Source: Lactobacillus crispatus (lineage in GTDB: Bacteria; Bacillota; Bacilli; Lactobacillales; Lactobacillaceae). From it: 64,000 nt of DNA. Position 1 is the first letter of the stretch. Each line of letters begins with the position of its first letter. Below the pieces are notes generated by a model. The model worked only from the letters and a program-made list of their open reading frames with translations. It did not search any database and was not told the DNA's origin. Shown here piece after piece: positions 1 to 8,313 of the stretch. The translations under genes and the position numbers were made by a program. The DNA lies in contig NZ_CP072197.1 in the NCBI RefSeq assembly GCF_018987235.1, positions 2,046,001 to 2,110,000 on the forward strand, given 5' to 3'.

Positions 1-495
1 AGCATAGTGGCGTTTGTTCAAATAGCCGGTTTTATCACCCAAGCCATAAAATTCTTCGTCATCTGCTAGTGATTTGACCACTTCATAATAATCGCCGTCA
101 TGCTTCCCCAGCAATTTATCCACATCATGGCCTTCAGATTCAGCCAACTTCAAATGTTCCTCATCCATCTGTCGGTCAATTGGGGTTCTTTTCCCCCGAT
201 AATCTACGACCAATGGATTGCCTTGTTCATCAAAGACGTCAATTTTTTCATCATCATAAGCTTTTACTATCAACTTAGCCGTAGCTATTTCAATATGATC
301 GCCTTTATTTTTAACTGTAAAATCAGTTTTAATTTCTTTATCGCCTTCGATAGCATAAGAATTGCTAGCATTACCTCGATCTTGAAAGAATCGCATAATT
401 TCCGGTGTTAACACGGTCAAAATCATTGGTCCATTCTCATAGTTTAAGGTAATTTTTTGTCCATCTTTAGTAAAATCAGTAAGTTGATTAATCAT
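1..495 (-). CDS. GH31 family alpha-glucosidase, N-terminal part (runs off window)
   Basis: The minus strand is open from an ATG at 493-495 to the window edge, giving the first 165 residues. The ATG follows an AGAGGTAA ribosome site. The first 140 or so residues look like the beta-sandwich N-terminal domain of glycoside hydrolase family 31. Near the break lies FYGLGDKTGYLNKRH, the GLGDKTG loop that precedes the catalytic barrel in GH31 alpha-glucosidases. Family enzymes release glucose (or xylose) from the non-reducing end of alpha-glucosides in the cytoplasm; no signal peptide is present. The catalytic aspartates lie outside the window, so substrate cannot be judged. Confidence 0.85.
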   Translation of the reverse strand, partial: MINQLTDFTKDGQKITLNYENGPMILTVLTPEIMRFFQDRGNASNSYAIEGDKEIKTDFTVKNKGDHIEIATAKLIVKAYDDEKIDVFDEQGNPLVVDYRGKRTPIDRQMDEEHLKLAESEGHDVDKLLGKHDGDYYEVVKSLADDEEFYGLGDKTGYLNKRHYA

Positions 496-608
496 AATTT
501 ACCTCTAAAAAATCAAAAGTTATGTATTCGCTTTCAATTTTAGCACAATAAGCTAATCAATTGGGTAATACCAGAAAAAACACCTTCAGAAATTTTTGTA
601 TTTAAATA

Positions 609-634
609 CAAAAAAACTGCCTTACGGCAGTTTT
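609..634 (-). terminator. Rho-independent terminator of the GlcD-like gene
   Basis: AAAACTGCC-GTAA-GGCAGTTTT followed by a T-run on the minus strand, just after the stop codon at 642. The same hairpin sequence recurs at 2230-2252. Confidence 0.85.
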
Positions 635-641
635 ATTTAAT

Positions 642-2054
642 TTATTCCATTGGAAAAATCTTATCTGGATTCAAAACATAATTTGGATCAAAAATATGCT
701 TGATCTTTCTCAAAAGTTCAGTGTAATCATGACCATAGAAATCCTCAAACCAATCTTTGCGGGCATAACCAATACCATGCTCGCCAGACATATTTCCATC
801 CAAAGCTTTAGCTGTCTTATAAAGTTCGGTAATCACATAATGACTCTTTTGCTCAAACTCTTCGTCACTCATTGCATCTGAGCAAAGATAAATATGTAAA
901 TTACCATCGCCGGCATGACCAAAGTTAGGAATTCGCATACCAACCTCTTGTTCCAATTCATCAACTCTATGCAAAACATCAGGAATATGATTAATTGGCA
1001 CACAAATATCAACTTCATCCATCTTTGGCGTAGACTTTTGAATAGCCAAAAGCAATGCTTCCCGACAAGTCCAAATCTTCTTTGCTTCCTCTGAATTAGC
1101 ATCTAAAATTACCGCATCAGCTGCTTTAAACTTCTTCGTTGCTGCAAGGGCAAGCTTTAATTCCGCATCCAATTCCTCTTTAGTTAAAGAATCAAGCCCT
1201 AGAATAATGAAGCCATCGCCATTTGCAATCGGGAATTTTTCATCGTAATACTTTTCCCAGAGACTAATGACCTTTCTACCCATGAATTCAACAGTAGTTG
1301 GCACTACACCTGAAGCTAAAATTGCTGGCACTGATTTAATCGCATCATCCAAAGTAGGGAACGGGATAATAGCGTTAATTGATTGCTTCGGACGTGGATA
1401 TAAACGCATGGTAACTTCAGTTACTACACCTAAAGTCCCTTCTGAGCCAATGATCAGGTCTTTTAACGAATAACCTGATGAGGACTTAACTGCCTTAGCA
1501 CCAAATTTATAGAGCTTACCATCGGTTAAAACAACCTTCAATTCGCGGATATGTTCTCGAGTAACGCCATATTTAATTGCTTTCAACCCACCGGCGTTAG
1601 TATCCACATTACCACCAATTGTAGCCCAATGCATTGCTGGAGCTGGCATATAAGTAAATGGTTTATTGGCTAAATATTCTTCAATATCTTTCAACCGAAT
1701 ACCTGCTTGCACAGTCATCGTTAGACTTTCTGGCTCGTATTCCAAAACCTTATTCATTTTCACCATATCCAGTGAAATGCCACCTTCAACGGTTAAATTG
1801 CCACCCATTAGACCAGTCGAATTACCACGCGGAACGATAGGAATATGATGATCGCTTGCATATTTAACAACGTTTTCGACTTCTTCATTAGTTTCAGGTT
1901 GAATTACCAAGTAAGGCATTGCTCTAACCGTCTTAAATTGGTCATGATCCCAATGAACAGTTGGCTTAGTAATGAATCGCTCTGGATCTGAGATAAATTT
2001 ACTCAAATTATCTATATCTGTTGCAGTTAATTTTTTAAAGTCCATCTTTGACAC
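642..2054 (-). CDS. FAD-linked oxidoreductase of the GlcD / D-lactate dehydrogenase family
   Basis: 470 residues, the usual length for the GlcD/FAD-binding type 4 oxidases. The N-terminal half holds the FAD-binding fold with VPRGNSTGLMGG (about 75-86) and the GGNVDTNAGG and GSEGTLGVVTEV segments. The C-terminal half holds GHAGDGNLHIYL and ends with SGEHGIGYARKDW...LNPDKIFP, the standard end of this family. Such enzymes oxidise 2-hydroxy acids such as D-lactate or glycolate with a flavin; which acid is used cannot be read here. It is monocistronic, bounded by terminators, and has a perfect cre site about 50 bp upstream, so it is probably repressed on preferred sugars by CcpA. Confidence 0.85.
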   Translation of the reverse strand: MSKMDFKKLTATDIDNLSKFISDPERFITKPTVHWDHDQFKTVRAMPYLVIQPETNEEVENVVKYASDHHIPIVPRGNSTGLMGGNLTVEGGISLDMVKMNKVLEYEPESLTMTVQAGIRLKDIEEYLANKPFTYMPAPAMHWATIGGNVDTNAGGLKAIKYGVTREHIRELKVVLTDGKLYKFGAKAVKSSSGYSLKDLIIGSEGTLGVVTEVTMRLYPRPKQSINAIIPFPTLDDAIKSVPAILASGVVPTTVEFMGRKVISLWEKYYDEKFPIANGDGFIILGLDSLTKEELDAELKLALAATKKFKAADAVILDANSEEAKKIWTCREALLLAIQKSTPKMDEVDICVPINHIPDVLHRVDELEQEVGMRIPNFGHAGDGNLHIYLCSDAMSDEEFEQKSHYVITELYKTAKALDGNMSGEHGIGYARKDWFEDFYGHDYTELLRKIKHIFDPNYVLNPDKIFPME

Positions 2055-2100
2055 TTCTTTCCAAATTGAAACATCCTATATTAACTAATGTATCCGCTTT

Positions 2101-2114
2101 TGTAAGCGGTGTCA
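2101..2114. promoter_or_regulatory. cre site (CcpA operator) upstream of the GlcD-like gene
   Basis: TGTAAGCGGTGTCA fits the catabolite-responsive element consensus TGWNANCGNTNWCA at every position. It lies 47 bp upstream of the start codon at 2054 and its left half overlaps a CCGCTT-TTGT-AAGCGG inverted repeat. Position near the expected transcription start suggests repression. Confidence 0.75.
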
Positions 2115-2229
2115 AAAACAAGAACTAAAGATTTTTTTATCTAAAAAAGCAAATTTCCATACTACCTCACTTTAAAATGCGATAGTATCGACTTTCATTT
2201 AAATAACTATTACACAAAATATGAAAACA

Positions 2230-2252
2230 AAAAAACTGCCTTACGGCAGTTT
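2230..2252 (-). terminator. Terminator after the small membrane protein pair
   Basis: AAACTGCC-GTAA-GGCAGTTT with a following T-rich run on the minus strand, directly after the stop codon at 2253. Confidence 0.8.
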
Positions 2253-2438
2253 CTAGTTAAATAAATCCGACATCTTAGTTGGAATATTATTGTTTTTCAC
2301 AAAATACTTTTTAAAAGTAGGTAAATCTGCATTTTCTTTTTTCACATACATATCATGTAAAGCCCAAAATGCAGTGATTAACAAATTAACACCCAAGACA
2401 ATTAACATACCGATTAAAATATATACTAAGTAAAGCAT
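2253..2438 (-). CDS. Small single-span membrane protein, unknown
   Basis: 61 residues. One hydrophobic helix fills about residues 3-27, followed by a charged stretch (MYVKKENADLP) and a tail with FKKYFVKNN. A good ribosome site (GCGGGGGA, 7 bases before ATG) supports translation. It is the second gene of a pair, starting 14 bp after its neighbour's stop, with which it shares layout (one helix, then a charged linker, then an aromatic-basic F-x-x-YF patch), so the two may be diverged paralogues. No family is recognised and no function is offered. Confidence 0.6.
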   Translation of the reverse strand: MLYLVYILIGMLIVLGVNLLITAFWALHDMYVKKENADLPTFKKYFVKNNNIPTKMSDLFN

Positions 2439-2452
2439 TGATCTATCCCCCG

Positions 2453-2644
2453 CTATATCGTCACTTGACCCAGAGTCGCATCTTCAATGAAGTATCTGAC
2501 GAAAGCTTGATTGAAGCTCATGCCCTGGCCGTTGTAAACATGCCACTCTTCGCGTTTGGCACCTACAGTTCTAATGATTGAAATTACTGTGCAAATTACC
2601 AAATATGCGATTAGCACGTTAAAAATTATTTTCATTACCAGCAT
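2453..2644 (-). CDS. Small single-span membrane protein, unknown
   Basis: 63 residues with a hydrophobic helix at about 4-25, then AKREEWHVYNGQG and a tail FNQAFVRYFIEDATLGQ. A GAGG ribosome site sits about 10 bases before the ATG. It leads a two-gene unit that ends at the terminator at 2230. The tail motif AFVRYFIED resembles the FKKYFVKNN of the downstream gene. No family is recognised. Confidence 0.6.
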   Translation of the reverse strand: MLVMKIIFNVLIAYLVICTVISIIRTVGAKREEWHVYNGQGMSFNQAFVRYFIEDATLGQVTI

Positions 2645-2719
2645 GTCTACACGTCCTCTCTGTACTACTCAACTAATACACTAATATTTATTAGTCAATT
2701 TGTCAACATCTTTTAGTAT

Positions 2720-2944
2720 TTACTTTTTTCTCCCCAGGTATAAAAAGCCATAGATAGCTGGTCCGATCACTACCGCCCCAGCTATAGAAACTATAATCAC
2801 TGCAATAAAGCGAGGCATAGCAAAAAATTCCGAGCTAAATTTCATACAGGCCCAGGCCCCAAAGAAAAAAATCGCCCAGCCAATTAAAATTGAAATTAGC
2901 ATATTTAAACCTGAAAATTTAGGTTTAGAGTTTTTATTGTTCAT
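2720..2944 (-). CDS. Small two-span membrane protein, unknown
   Basis: 74 residues from an ATG at 2942-2944 (start MNNKNSKPKFSG), with AAGAGAA upstream. A longer frame to 3058 exists, but it runs over the terminator hairpin of the preceding gene and has no ribosome site, so the internal ATG is preferred. Two hydrophobic helices (about 14-33 and 46-70) are joined by a short loop, and the protein ends in GRKK. No family is recognised. Confidence 0.5.
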   Translation of the reverse strand: MNNKNSKPKFSGLNMLISILIGWAIFFFGAWACMKFSSEFFAMPRFIAVIIVSIAGAVVIGPAIYGFLYLGRKK

Positions 2945-3039
2945 CAAGTTTTCTCTTTCATAAAAATATTGTGCCACAAATTGAAGGTCAATAAACAAAA
3001 GTGACAGATTCGGTCGTTTTTTAGACTTATTTGGTAAAA

Positions 3040-3083
3040 AATAAGGGAGATTAAGCAAAATATGGCGCTTAATCTCCCTTTTG
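3040..3083 (-). terminator. Terminator after the immunity-like gene
   Basis: Perfect 14-bp stem AAGGGAGATTAAGC / GCTTAATCTCCCTT (3043-3056 with 3067-3080), followed on the minus strand by ATTTTTTACC. Confidence 0.9.
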
Positions 3084-3092
3084 AATCAATAA

Positions 3093-3416
3093 TTATTTGC
3101 CCATAAGACCTGAAAAAGCCATTCCTAAGGCAGCACCACCACATGCACCTGCTTTAGCTGATACGGGACGAGCATCACTAGTAATTGCATAATGAAACTT
3201 CATCACATCATGTGACAATTTACTTTGCCAGCTTAATGGATCAAGACCAACTCGAATTAAGTTGCAGACATAATTAGCTGATTCACCATTTTCTAACTCA
3301 TGCTTTGCATCAAGTAGGATTTTTCTTTCTTCTGGCTTAGTATCTTCATTTACTAGTAGGTCAGTAATATTACTTAGTAGCCATTGTTTTAAATCATCTT
3401 TATTTTCTTGATACAT
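3093..3416 (-). CDS. Enterocin A immunity-like protein (EntA_Immun family), putative
   Basis: 107 residues, mostly helical and charged. The segment from about 12 to 80 (ILLDAKHELENGESANYVCNL, then LSWQSKLSHDVMKFHYAITS) matches the four-helix pattern of class IIa bacteriocin immunity proteins such as those for enterocin A and pediocin-like peptides. Those proteins protect the cell by binding the receptor-bacteriocin complex on the cytoplasmic side. Unusually, the last 20 residues are small and glycine-rich (GACGGAALGMAFSGLMGK), which is not usual for the family. No bacteriocin precursor or export gene lies beside it, so it would be an orphan immunity gene. It has its own terminator. Assignment rests on sequence pattern only. 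Confidence 0.55.
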   Translation of the reverse strand: MYQENKDDLKQWLLSNITDLLVNEDTKPEERKILLDAKHELENGESANYVCNLIRVGLDPLSWQSKLSHDVMKFHYAITSDARPVSAKAGACGGAALGMAFSGLMGK

Positions 3417-3514
3417 TTTTATCCCTCTTTTTCGACTTTTTCATTAATATCAGGATGCATCCCTACAACCATTTTAGAATCTTTCATGTTCTTCATCGAT
3501 TCATTTATTTTAAT

Positions 3515-3543
3515 AAAAAGCTCTGCAAGTAGCAGAGCTTTTT
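3515..3543 (-). terminator. Terminator of the murE-racemase operon
   Basis: AAAGCTCTGC-TACTT-GCAGAGCTTTTT read on the minus strand, downstream of the racemase stop at 3558. Confidence 0.85.
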
Positions 3544-3557
3544 ACCTCATTGCAGAG

Positions 3558-4316
3558 TTACTTATACATATACTTAGCACATGCTTTTTTAGAATCCATA
3601 CCATTACGAATCTTCAAAGCTAATTCAATCGATACATCCGCAATAATTGATTGTGGGTCAATCACATTGTAAGGATGATCTGGTGCCTTTTCCTGAGCTA
3701 ACGACAATTCTGTACATCCCAGCAAGATTACGTTGCAGCCATAATCATCATGCATTTTTTGCAAGATCTGGTGGTACAATTTACCATCAACCATTCCCTT
3801 TTCTTTAATATCGGAATAAATGAGCTTATTAACCATCGGTTGAATTTCCGGACCACCTAATTCTGCCTCACGGTGAACCGCATGAATTTCATCCACATAC
3901 AAATGATCATAGATTGACCCTTCAGTCGCAATCAAGCCAATTTTCTTTTCTTGTGGGTATTTTTCAATAAATTGATGCACTGCTATTCTCATCATATGTA
4001 AAAATGGAATATCAGTCAATGCAGCCAAATCATCATAAAAATAGTGAGCGGTATTGCATGGCATCACATAGAAGTCTGGTCCCAATTTGGCTTGGCCCAG
4101 CACATCGTCACGTAAATCATAGAAAAAGTTTGGTTTAGTATGATCTTTAATATAAGCCGTTCTATCAGGAATTTGTGCATCATTAACCAAAATATAATTT
4201 AAATAATCTTGGTCCTTAGCTATTTTTACACGGTGATTAATTAAACGAACGTAGCTTTCTGTGGCAATAGTTCCCATGCCGCCAATAATACTAAAGAAGT
4301 GTTTCACTATTTTCAC
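3558..4316 (-). CDS. Aspartate/glutamate racemase family protein, probable aspartate racemase
   Basis: 252 residues of the Asp/Glu racemase fold. Two cysteines are in the family's catalytic settings: VMPCNTAHYF (about residue 88) and LLGCTELSLA (about 200). The N-terminus FSIIGGMGTIATESYV is typical of the aspartate racemase branch. The family interconverts L- and D-aspartate without cofactor. The gene abuts murE (stop and start are adjacent), so the two are co-transcribed. This context fits supply of D-aspartate for the L-Lys-D-Asp cross-bridge of lactobacilli, which is inference. The start is taken at a GTG; a second GTG three codons later is also possible. Confidence 0.8.
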   Translation of the reverse strand: MKIVKHFFSIIGGMGTIATESYVRLINHRVKIAKDQDYLNYILVNDAQIPDRTAYIKDHTKPNFFYDLRDDVLGQAKLGPDFYVMPCNTAHYFYDDLAALTDIPFLHMMRIAVHQFIEKYPQEKKIGLIATEGSIYDHLYVDEIHAVHREAELGGPEIQPMVNKLIYSDIKEKGMVDGKLYHQILQKMHDDYGCNVILLGCTELSLAQEKAPDHPYNVIDPQSIIADVSIELALKIRNGMDSKKACAKYMYK

Positions 4317-5888
4317 TTACTTTCTAAAGTGTTCTTCTTGACCTTCCAACTCATTAATTACCTGCTGTGCAACCACAATATCAGATGGATATGGGGTATT
4401 TACTCCGCGAATCTTTTGGAAAGCGTCAGCCCCCTTACCACAGATTAGCACAACATCATCTGGCGTAGCCATGGCAATCGCATCATGAATGGCCTTCTTA
4501 CGATCTAACTCAATAGTAACGTCGCACTTAGAGTGATCTATTCCTGAATCAATTTCTTCGGCAATACTCTTTGGATCTTCAAAGCCTGGATCGTCTGTAG
4601 TTAAAAATGCTTTATCTGCGTATGCAGTCAAACTTTCACTAAAACCGGGACGACGTGACACGCCTTTATCACCAGGAGCTCCAACAACAACAATAATCTT
4701 AGGATCGTTGAATTCGTTACGCATAAATCTCATTAAAGCCATCATTGAGGCCTTATTATGAGCGTAGTCAACTACAACCATGCCGTGCTTCTTTGTTCTT
4801 TCGGTTTGCATCCGGCCTGGAATAGTAACATCGCGAATACCCTTCGCACATTGATCATGGTTAAGTCCAGCCAAGCCTGCTCCAATAATTGCGGCAGTAC
4901 CATTTGACTCGTTGAAATCACCCAGCATCTTTAAAGTATAATCACCATTAATTGGCAATTTACGTGCCTTATCACTAGCACAAACTAAATTGAACCGAGT
5001 TTCTTTCATATCTAATTGTTCAGAAGAGAATCTGAAATCAATTGGCTGCTTCAAGTCTGGATTTTCAAAATTATCGCGGGCAAACAAATAAATACTATCG
5101 GGGTTGGTAGTAGTTGTTGCGGCAGCGTAGACTTCATCAAAGTGTGCAGTTTCAGCGTTGATAATACATTTACGTGAGTTAACAAGCAATTGTAATTTGC
5201 AGTGCAAATAATCTGCAAAATTAGGGTGTTCGTTAGGACCAATATGGTCTGGACTAATATTCAGGAAAAAGCCTAAATCATAAGTTAAACCGAAGACACG
5301 ATTTTTCTTATATGCTTGACTAGAAACTTCCATTACCAAGTGAGTCATGCCATTATCAACAGCCGTTCTCATGTCTCGGAATAAGTCCAAACTCTCTGGT
5401 GTGGTCAAGCTTGACTTAAAGCTATCTTCAGGCTTAGGACCGACCACATCATTAACTGAAGAAATCAGAGCTGTCTTACCACCATTTGCTTGATCAAGCA
5501 TCCCTTTCAAAAAGTATGCTGATGTAGTCTTTCCCTTTGTACCAGTGAAAGCTACAACAAACAAGTCATCTTGTGGAAAACGGAAGAAAGCAGCTGACAA
5601 AAGAGCCATTGCCTTAGAAACATCGCGCACAATTAAAGCGTGCATTCCTTTTCCTTCTGGATATGGTTGTTCAGCTACATAACAAATGGCCCCATTGTCT
5701 TTAGCCATTGACAAATAAGTTGGTCTAAAGCCTGCTCCCTTGCAGAAGAACAATGTATTAGTTTGAATATCGCGTGAGTCATAAGACACATAGTCCATTT
5801 TAGTAGCTACTGTATCTTGCACTGCGCTTGACTTGAGCAAGTGATGCTCTTTTAAGATTAATATACAGGTATTTAAGGAAATACTCAT
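4317..5888 (-). CDS. murE: UDP-N-acetylmuramyl-tripeptide synthetase, L-lysine-adding type
   Basis: 523 residues, a Mur ligase of normal MurE length. Domain order is visible: N-terminal UDP-binding part with YDSRD (about 35), the ATP P-loop FTGTKGKTTSAYF (about 114-126), the central domain with TTPESLDL and MEVSSQAY, and the C-terminal domain with VDYAHNKASM. In place of the DNPR motif of meso-diaminopimelate-adding enzymes there is DDPGFEDP, as expected for an L-lysine-adding enzyme. The reaction adds the third residue to UDP-MurNAc-L-Ala-D-Glu in the cytoplasm using ATP. It is the first gene of a two-gene operon with the racemase. Confidence 0.88.
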   Translation of the reverse strand: MSISLNTCILILKEHHLLKSSAVQDTVATKMDYVSYDSRDIQTNTLFFCKGAGFRPTYLSMAKDNGAICYVAEQPYPEGKGMHALIVRDVSKAMALLSAAFFRFPQDDLFVVAFTGTKGKTTSAYFLKGMLDQANGGKTALISSVNDVVGPKPEDSFKSSLTTPESLDLFRDMRTAVDNGMTHLVMEVSSQAYKKNRVFGLTYDLGFFLNISPDHIGPNEHPNFADYLHCKLQLLVNSRKCIINAETAHFDEVYAAATTTTNPDSIYLFARDNFENPDLKQPIDFRFSSEQLDMKETRFNLVCASDKARKLPINGDYTLKMLGDFNESNGTAAIIGAGLAGLNHDQCAKGIRDVTIPGRMQTERTKKHGMVVVDYAHNKASMMALMRFMRNEFNDPKIIVVVGAPGDKGVSRRPGFSESLTAYADKAFLTTDDPGFEDPKSIAEEIDSGIDHSKCDVTIELDRKKAIHDAIAMATPDDVVLICGKGADAFQKIRGVNTPYPSDIVVAQQVINELEGQEEHFRK

Positions 5889-5940
5889 TAGCTTTTCTCC
5901 TCGTTGTATTTAAAACATTTCAGTCAAAATTATAACACAG

Positions 5941-7095
5941 CTAGTGTGTTGGTGACGCTTTCTTCGGATCAAGTGGCAAACGAATAATAAAACTAGTCCA
6001 CTTTTCGTTTGATTCACAGCGAATTGTACCATGGTGTAAATCAACCACACCTTTGGTGATAGATAATCCCAGACCAGTTCCGCCTGTCTTAGTATTTCGC
6101 GAAGTTTCTACCCGGTAAAAACGCTCAAAGATTTTATTTAATGATTTCTTCGGAATTGGTGCCCCATTATTTTCAACGCGCAACTCTACTTCACGTTTGT
6201 TGACTAAATTGGCTACCAATTTAATTTTAGTTGCCCCTGTACCATACTTGAAAGCATTAGAAATCAAATTATTGTAAACGCGGACCAGCTTTTCCGCATC
6301 AGCCTTAATCGTTAGATTCTTTGGCCGCGCTTCAATCTCTATTTCAATGCCATTTTTTTCTGCTTCTAATTCAAAGCCGGCCGCTACCTGCTCCAACATT
6401 GAATAAATATGCAAATCATTCAGATTTAACTTAGTATTGGTCGACTTTAAAGTAGTATATTCAAACAGATCGTTAGCCAGTGCTTTCATTTGTTCTGCCT
6501 TAGTATAGGCAATATTGACATACTTTTTCTGATCTTCTGGCGAAGTCACTCCTGCTTTTAACAAACCAAGATAACCAATAATTGATGTTAGCGGCGTTCT
6601 GATATCGTGCGAAACATTAGTGATCAATTCATCCTTAGATTGCTCAATTGCCCGTTCTTCATTAATCGAATTTACAGTACTATCAACCAACGAATTAATC
6701 GAATCCACTACTCGTTGCAATTCTGGTCGTACCTGAAAATTAATCCGATGATCAAAATGACCATTAGCAATATAGTGAAGTTCCAAAATAATGTGACGTA
6801 GCTGCATTTGGTGATAGCGTCGAATCAAGCGCCAGTACAAAACAACCAAGTCGCCCACTCCCATTAAGACGATGAATACGTTTTGCCAGGACCAGAGATG
6901 ATAGCCACCTGCAAAAGTGATCGTCTTTTTTAGAAAGTAGATTCCGTTGACCAGGCTTTCATCCTGCAAAATAGCTAAGTGAATCAGAATGATAATTGAT
7001 AAATTTAATAAAAGCAGAAGGACGACCGTTACGACCCCTTCTGCAAACAATTCGCTCTTTTCGGCGCCAGTTAGCTTGACGCGTTCTTTTTTCAT
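5941..7095 (-). CDS. Sensor histidine kinase, two transmembrane segments
   Basis: 384 residues. Two membrane helices (about 20-43 and 72-90) flank a short outer loop of roughly 30 residues. A HAMP-like linker follows, then the dimerisation helix NVSHDIRTPLTSIIGYLGLL with the phosphorylated histidine at 163. The catalytic domain shows the N-box NLISNAFKYG, and GGTGLGLSITKGVVDLHHG as the G-box. It phosphorylates the OmpR-type regulator whose gene ends 1 bp upstream, so the pair is one operon. The small sensor loop hints at sensing within or near the membrane, as in cell-envelope stress kinases. The signal is not known. Confidence 0.88.
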   Translation of the reverse strand: MKKERVKLTGAEKSELFAEGVVTVVLLLLLNLSIIILIHLAILQDESLVNGIYFLKKTITFAGGYHLWSWQNVFIVLMGVGDLVVLYWRLIRRYHQMQLRHIILELHYIANGHFDHRINFQVRPELQRVVDSINSLVDSTVNSINEERAIEQSKDELITNVSHDIRTPLTSIIGYLGLLKAGVTSPEDQKKYVNIAYTKAEQMKALANDLFEYTTLKSTNTKLNLNDLHIYSMLEQVAAGFELEAEKNGIEIEIEARPKNLTIKADAEKLVRVYNNLISNAFKYGTGATKIKLVANLVNKREVELRVENNGAPIPKKSLNKIFERFYRVETSRNTKTGGTGLGLSITKGVVDLHHGTIRCESNEKWTSFIIRLPLDPKKASPTH

Positions 7096-7096
7096 C

Positions 7097-7783
7097 TTAT
7101 GCCTCGACCTTGTAACCTACGCCCCAAACAGTTTGGATGACATCCTCACCATCAGTGGCTTTTTGAATTTTATCACGAAGGTGTGACACGTGTACCATGA
7201 CAGTTTTAGCTGAAACAATTGATTCTTGTTGCCAAACACGTTCAAAGATTTCATCAGCTGAAAAAACACGGTTAGGGTGACTAGCAAGTAAGTATAAGAT
7301 ACCGAATTCTAAGGCAGTTAATTGGATAGTCTTACCATCAATAGTCTTAACTTCATGTGAATCACGGTTAATTACCAATGGTCCTACTTCCAAAATATCT
7401 GGTTTTTCATTCTTAACTTGCTTTTGACTTCTTCTCAAAAGTGAACGTACACGAGCCATTACTTCAAGTGGATTGAATGGCTTAGAAACATAGTCATCGG
7501 CACCAGTGATTAATCCTTGAATCTTGTCCATATCACCGGTTTTAGCAGAAACAATAATAATTGGAATATCGGAGTCTTTTCTAACTTCCTTAATTACATC
7601 GATTCCTGACATATTTGGCATCATCACATCCAAAATCATCAAAACGATATCTGGCGTAGTGGTCAATTTAGTAATTGCTTCCTTACCACTATATGCCGCA
7701 ACAGGTTCATATCCTTCATTTTTAAGGTAGATACTTAATAGTTCTACGATTTCTTTGTCATCATCAACAACTAAAATTTTCAC
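7097..7783 (-). CDS. OmpR/PhoB-family response regulator
   Basis: 228 residues. The receiver domain (1-120) has the acidic pocket VVDDDKE, the phospho-acceptor Asp52 in MILDVMMPNMSG, and the conserved Lys in KPFNPLE. The winged-helix domain (about 130-226) ends with TVMVHVSHLRDKIQ and WGVGYKVE, typical of DNA-binding OmpR members. It is transcribed just before the histidine kinase and is its obvious partner. No target sites could be identified. Confidence 0.9.
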   Translation of the reverse strand: MKILVVDDDKEIVELLSIYLKNEGYEPVAAYSGKEAITKLTTTPDIVLMILDVMMPNMSGIDVIKEVRKDSDIPIIIVSAKTGDMDKIQGLITGADDYVSKPFNPLEVMARVRSLLRRSQKQVKNEKPDILEVGPLVINRDSHEVKTIDGKTIQLTALEFGILYLLASHPNRVFSADEIFERVWQQESIVSAKTVMVHVSHLRDKIQKATDGEDVIQTVWGVGYKVEA

Positions 7784-7911
7784 GAGGAATGTTCCCCCTT
7801 CTTGTTTATTATTCTCTGTTTTTCTATCTACAGTTTAGCAGATATCATATAGAATATTTTACACATTTTAGAAAAATATACTGCTTTCATTATCCTTTTT
7901 AAACAAAAGCT

Positions 7912-7950
7912 AAAAAAATACACGTTTCTCCATCATGAAAAACGTGTATT
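7912..7950 (-). terminator. Terminator after the 113-residue membrane protein
   Basis: Minus-strand ACACGTTT-(TTCATGATGG)-AGAAACGTGT followed by ATTTTTTTAGC, directly after the stop at 7950. Confidence 0.75.
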
Positions 7951-8291
7951 CATTCTATTTGCTTTACCTTATCATCATGCAATCTAGTTTCGACATAAAC
8001 GCAGACGATAAATAGCAAAGCAAAACAGCAGATCTTAGGTGCTGTTGCATAATCAAGCATGCTAGCAAAACCGAATAAGATACCATCTGGAACAACCCAC
8101 CAGGAGCCGATCCAAGAATTAAAGGTATCACTAACTGTCGCAAAGAATGCAATTAAAATCGCTAAAACAAGTAAAACTGAAGTTAAGATCATTCCCGGCC
8201 GACCAAAATCTTTAAAACCATGATCCCAGTAGACCATCACTCCAAGCAGTACCAATAAGATTGATACCAGCCATAGACTACCCTTTTTCAT
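7950..8291 (-). CDS. Small four-span membrane protein, unknown
   Basis: 113 residues with about four hydrophobic helices (5-22, 34-52, 60-78 and 84-100) and a charged end (RLHDDKVKQIE). The ribosome site AGAAGG lies 8 bases before ATG. It follows the two ABC exporter genes by 22 bp, so it may be the third gene of that operon. No family is recognised. Confidence 0.6.
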   Translation of the reverse strand: MKKGSLWLVSILLVLLGVMVYWDHGFKDFGRPGMILTSVLLVLAILIAFFATVSDTFNSWIGSWWVVPDGILFGFASMLDYATAPKICCFALLFIVCVYVETRLHDDKVKQIE

Positions 8292-8313
8292 AATAAAGGC
8301 CTTCTTTCTGCCC

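Noticed and set aside
2945..3058. An N-terminal extension of the 74-residue membrane protein
   Set aside because: It would run through the terminator of the upstream gene and lacks a ribosome site.
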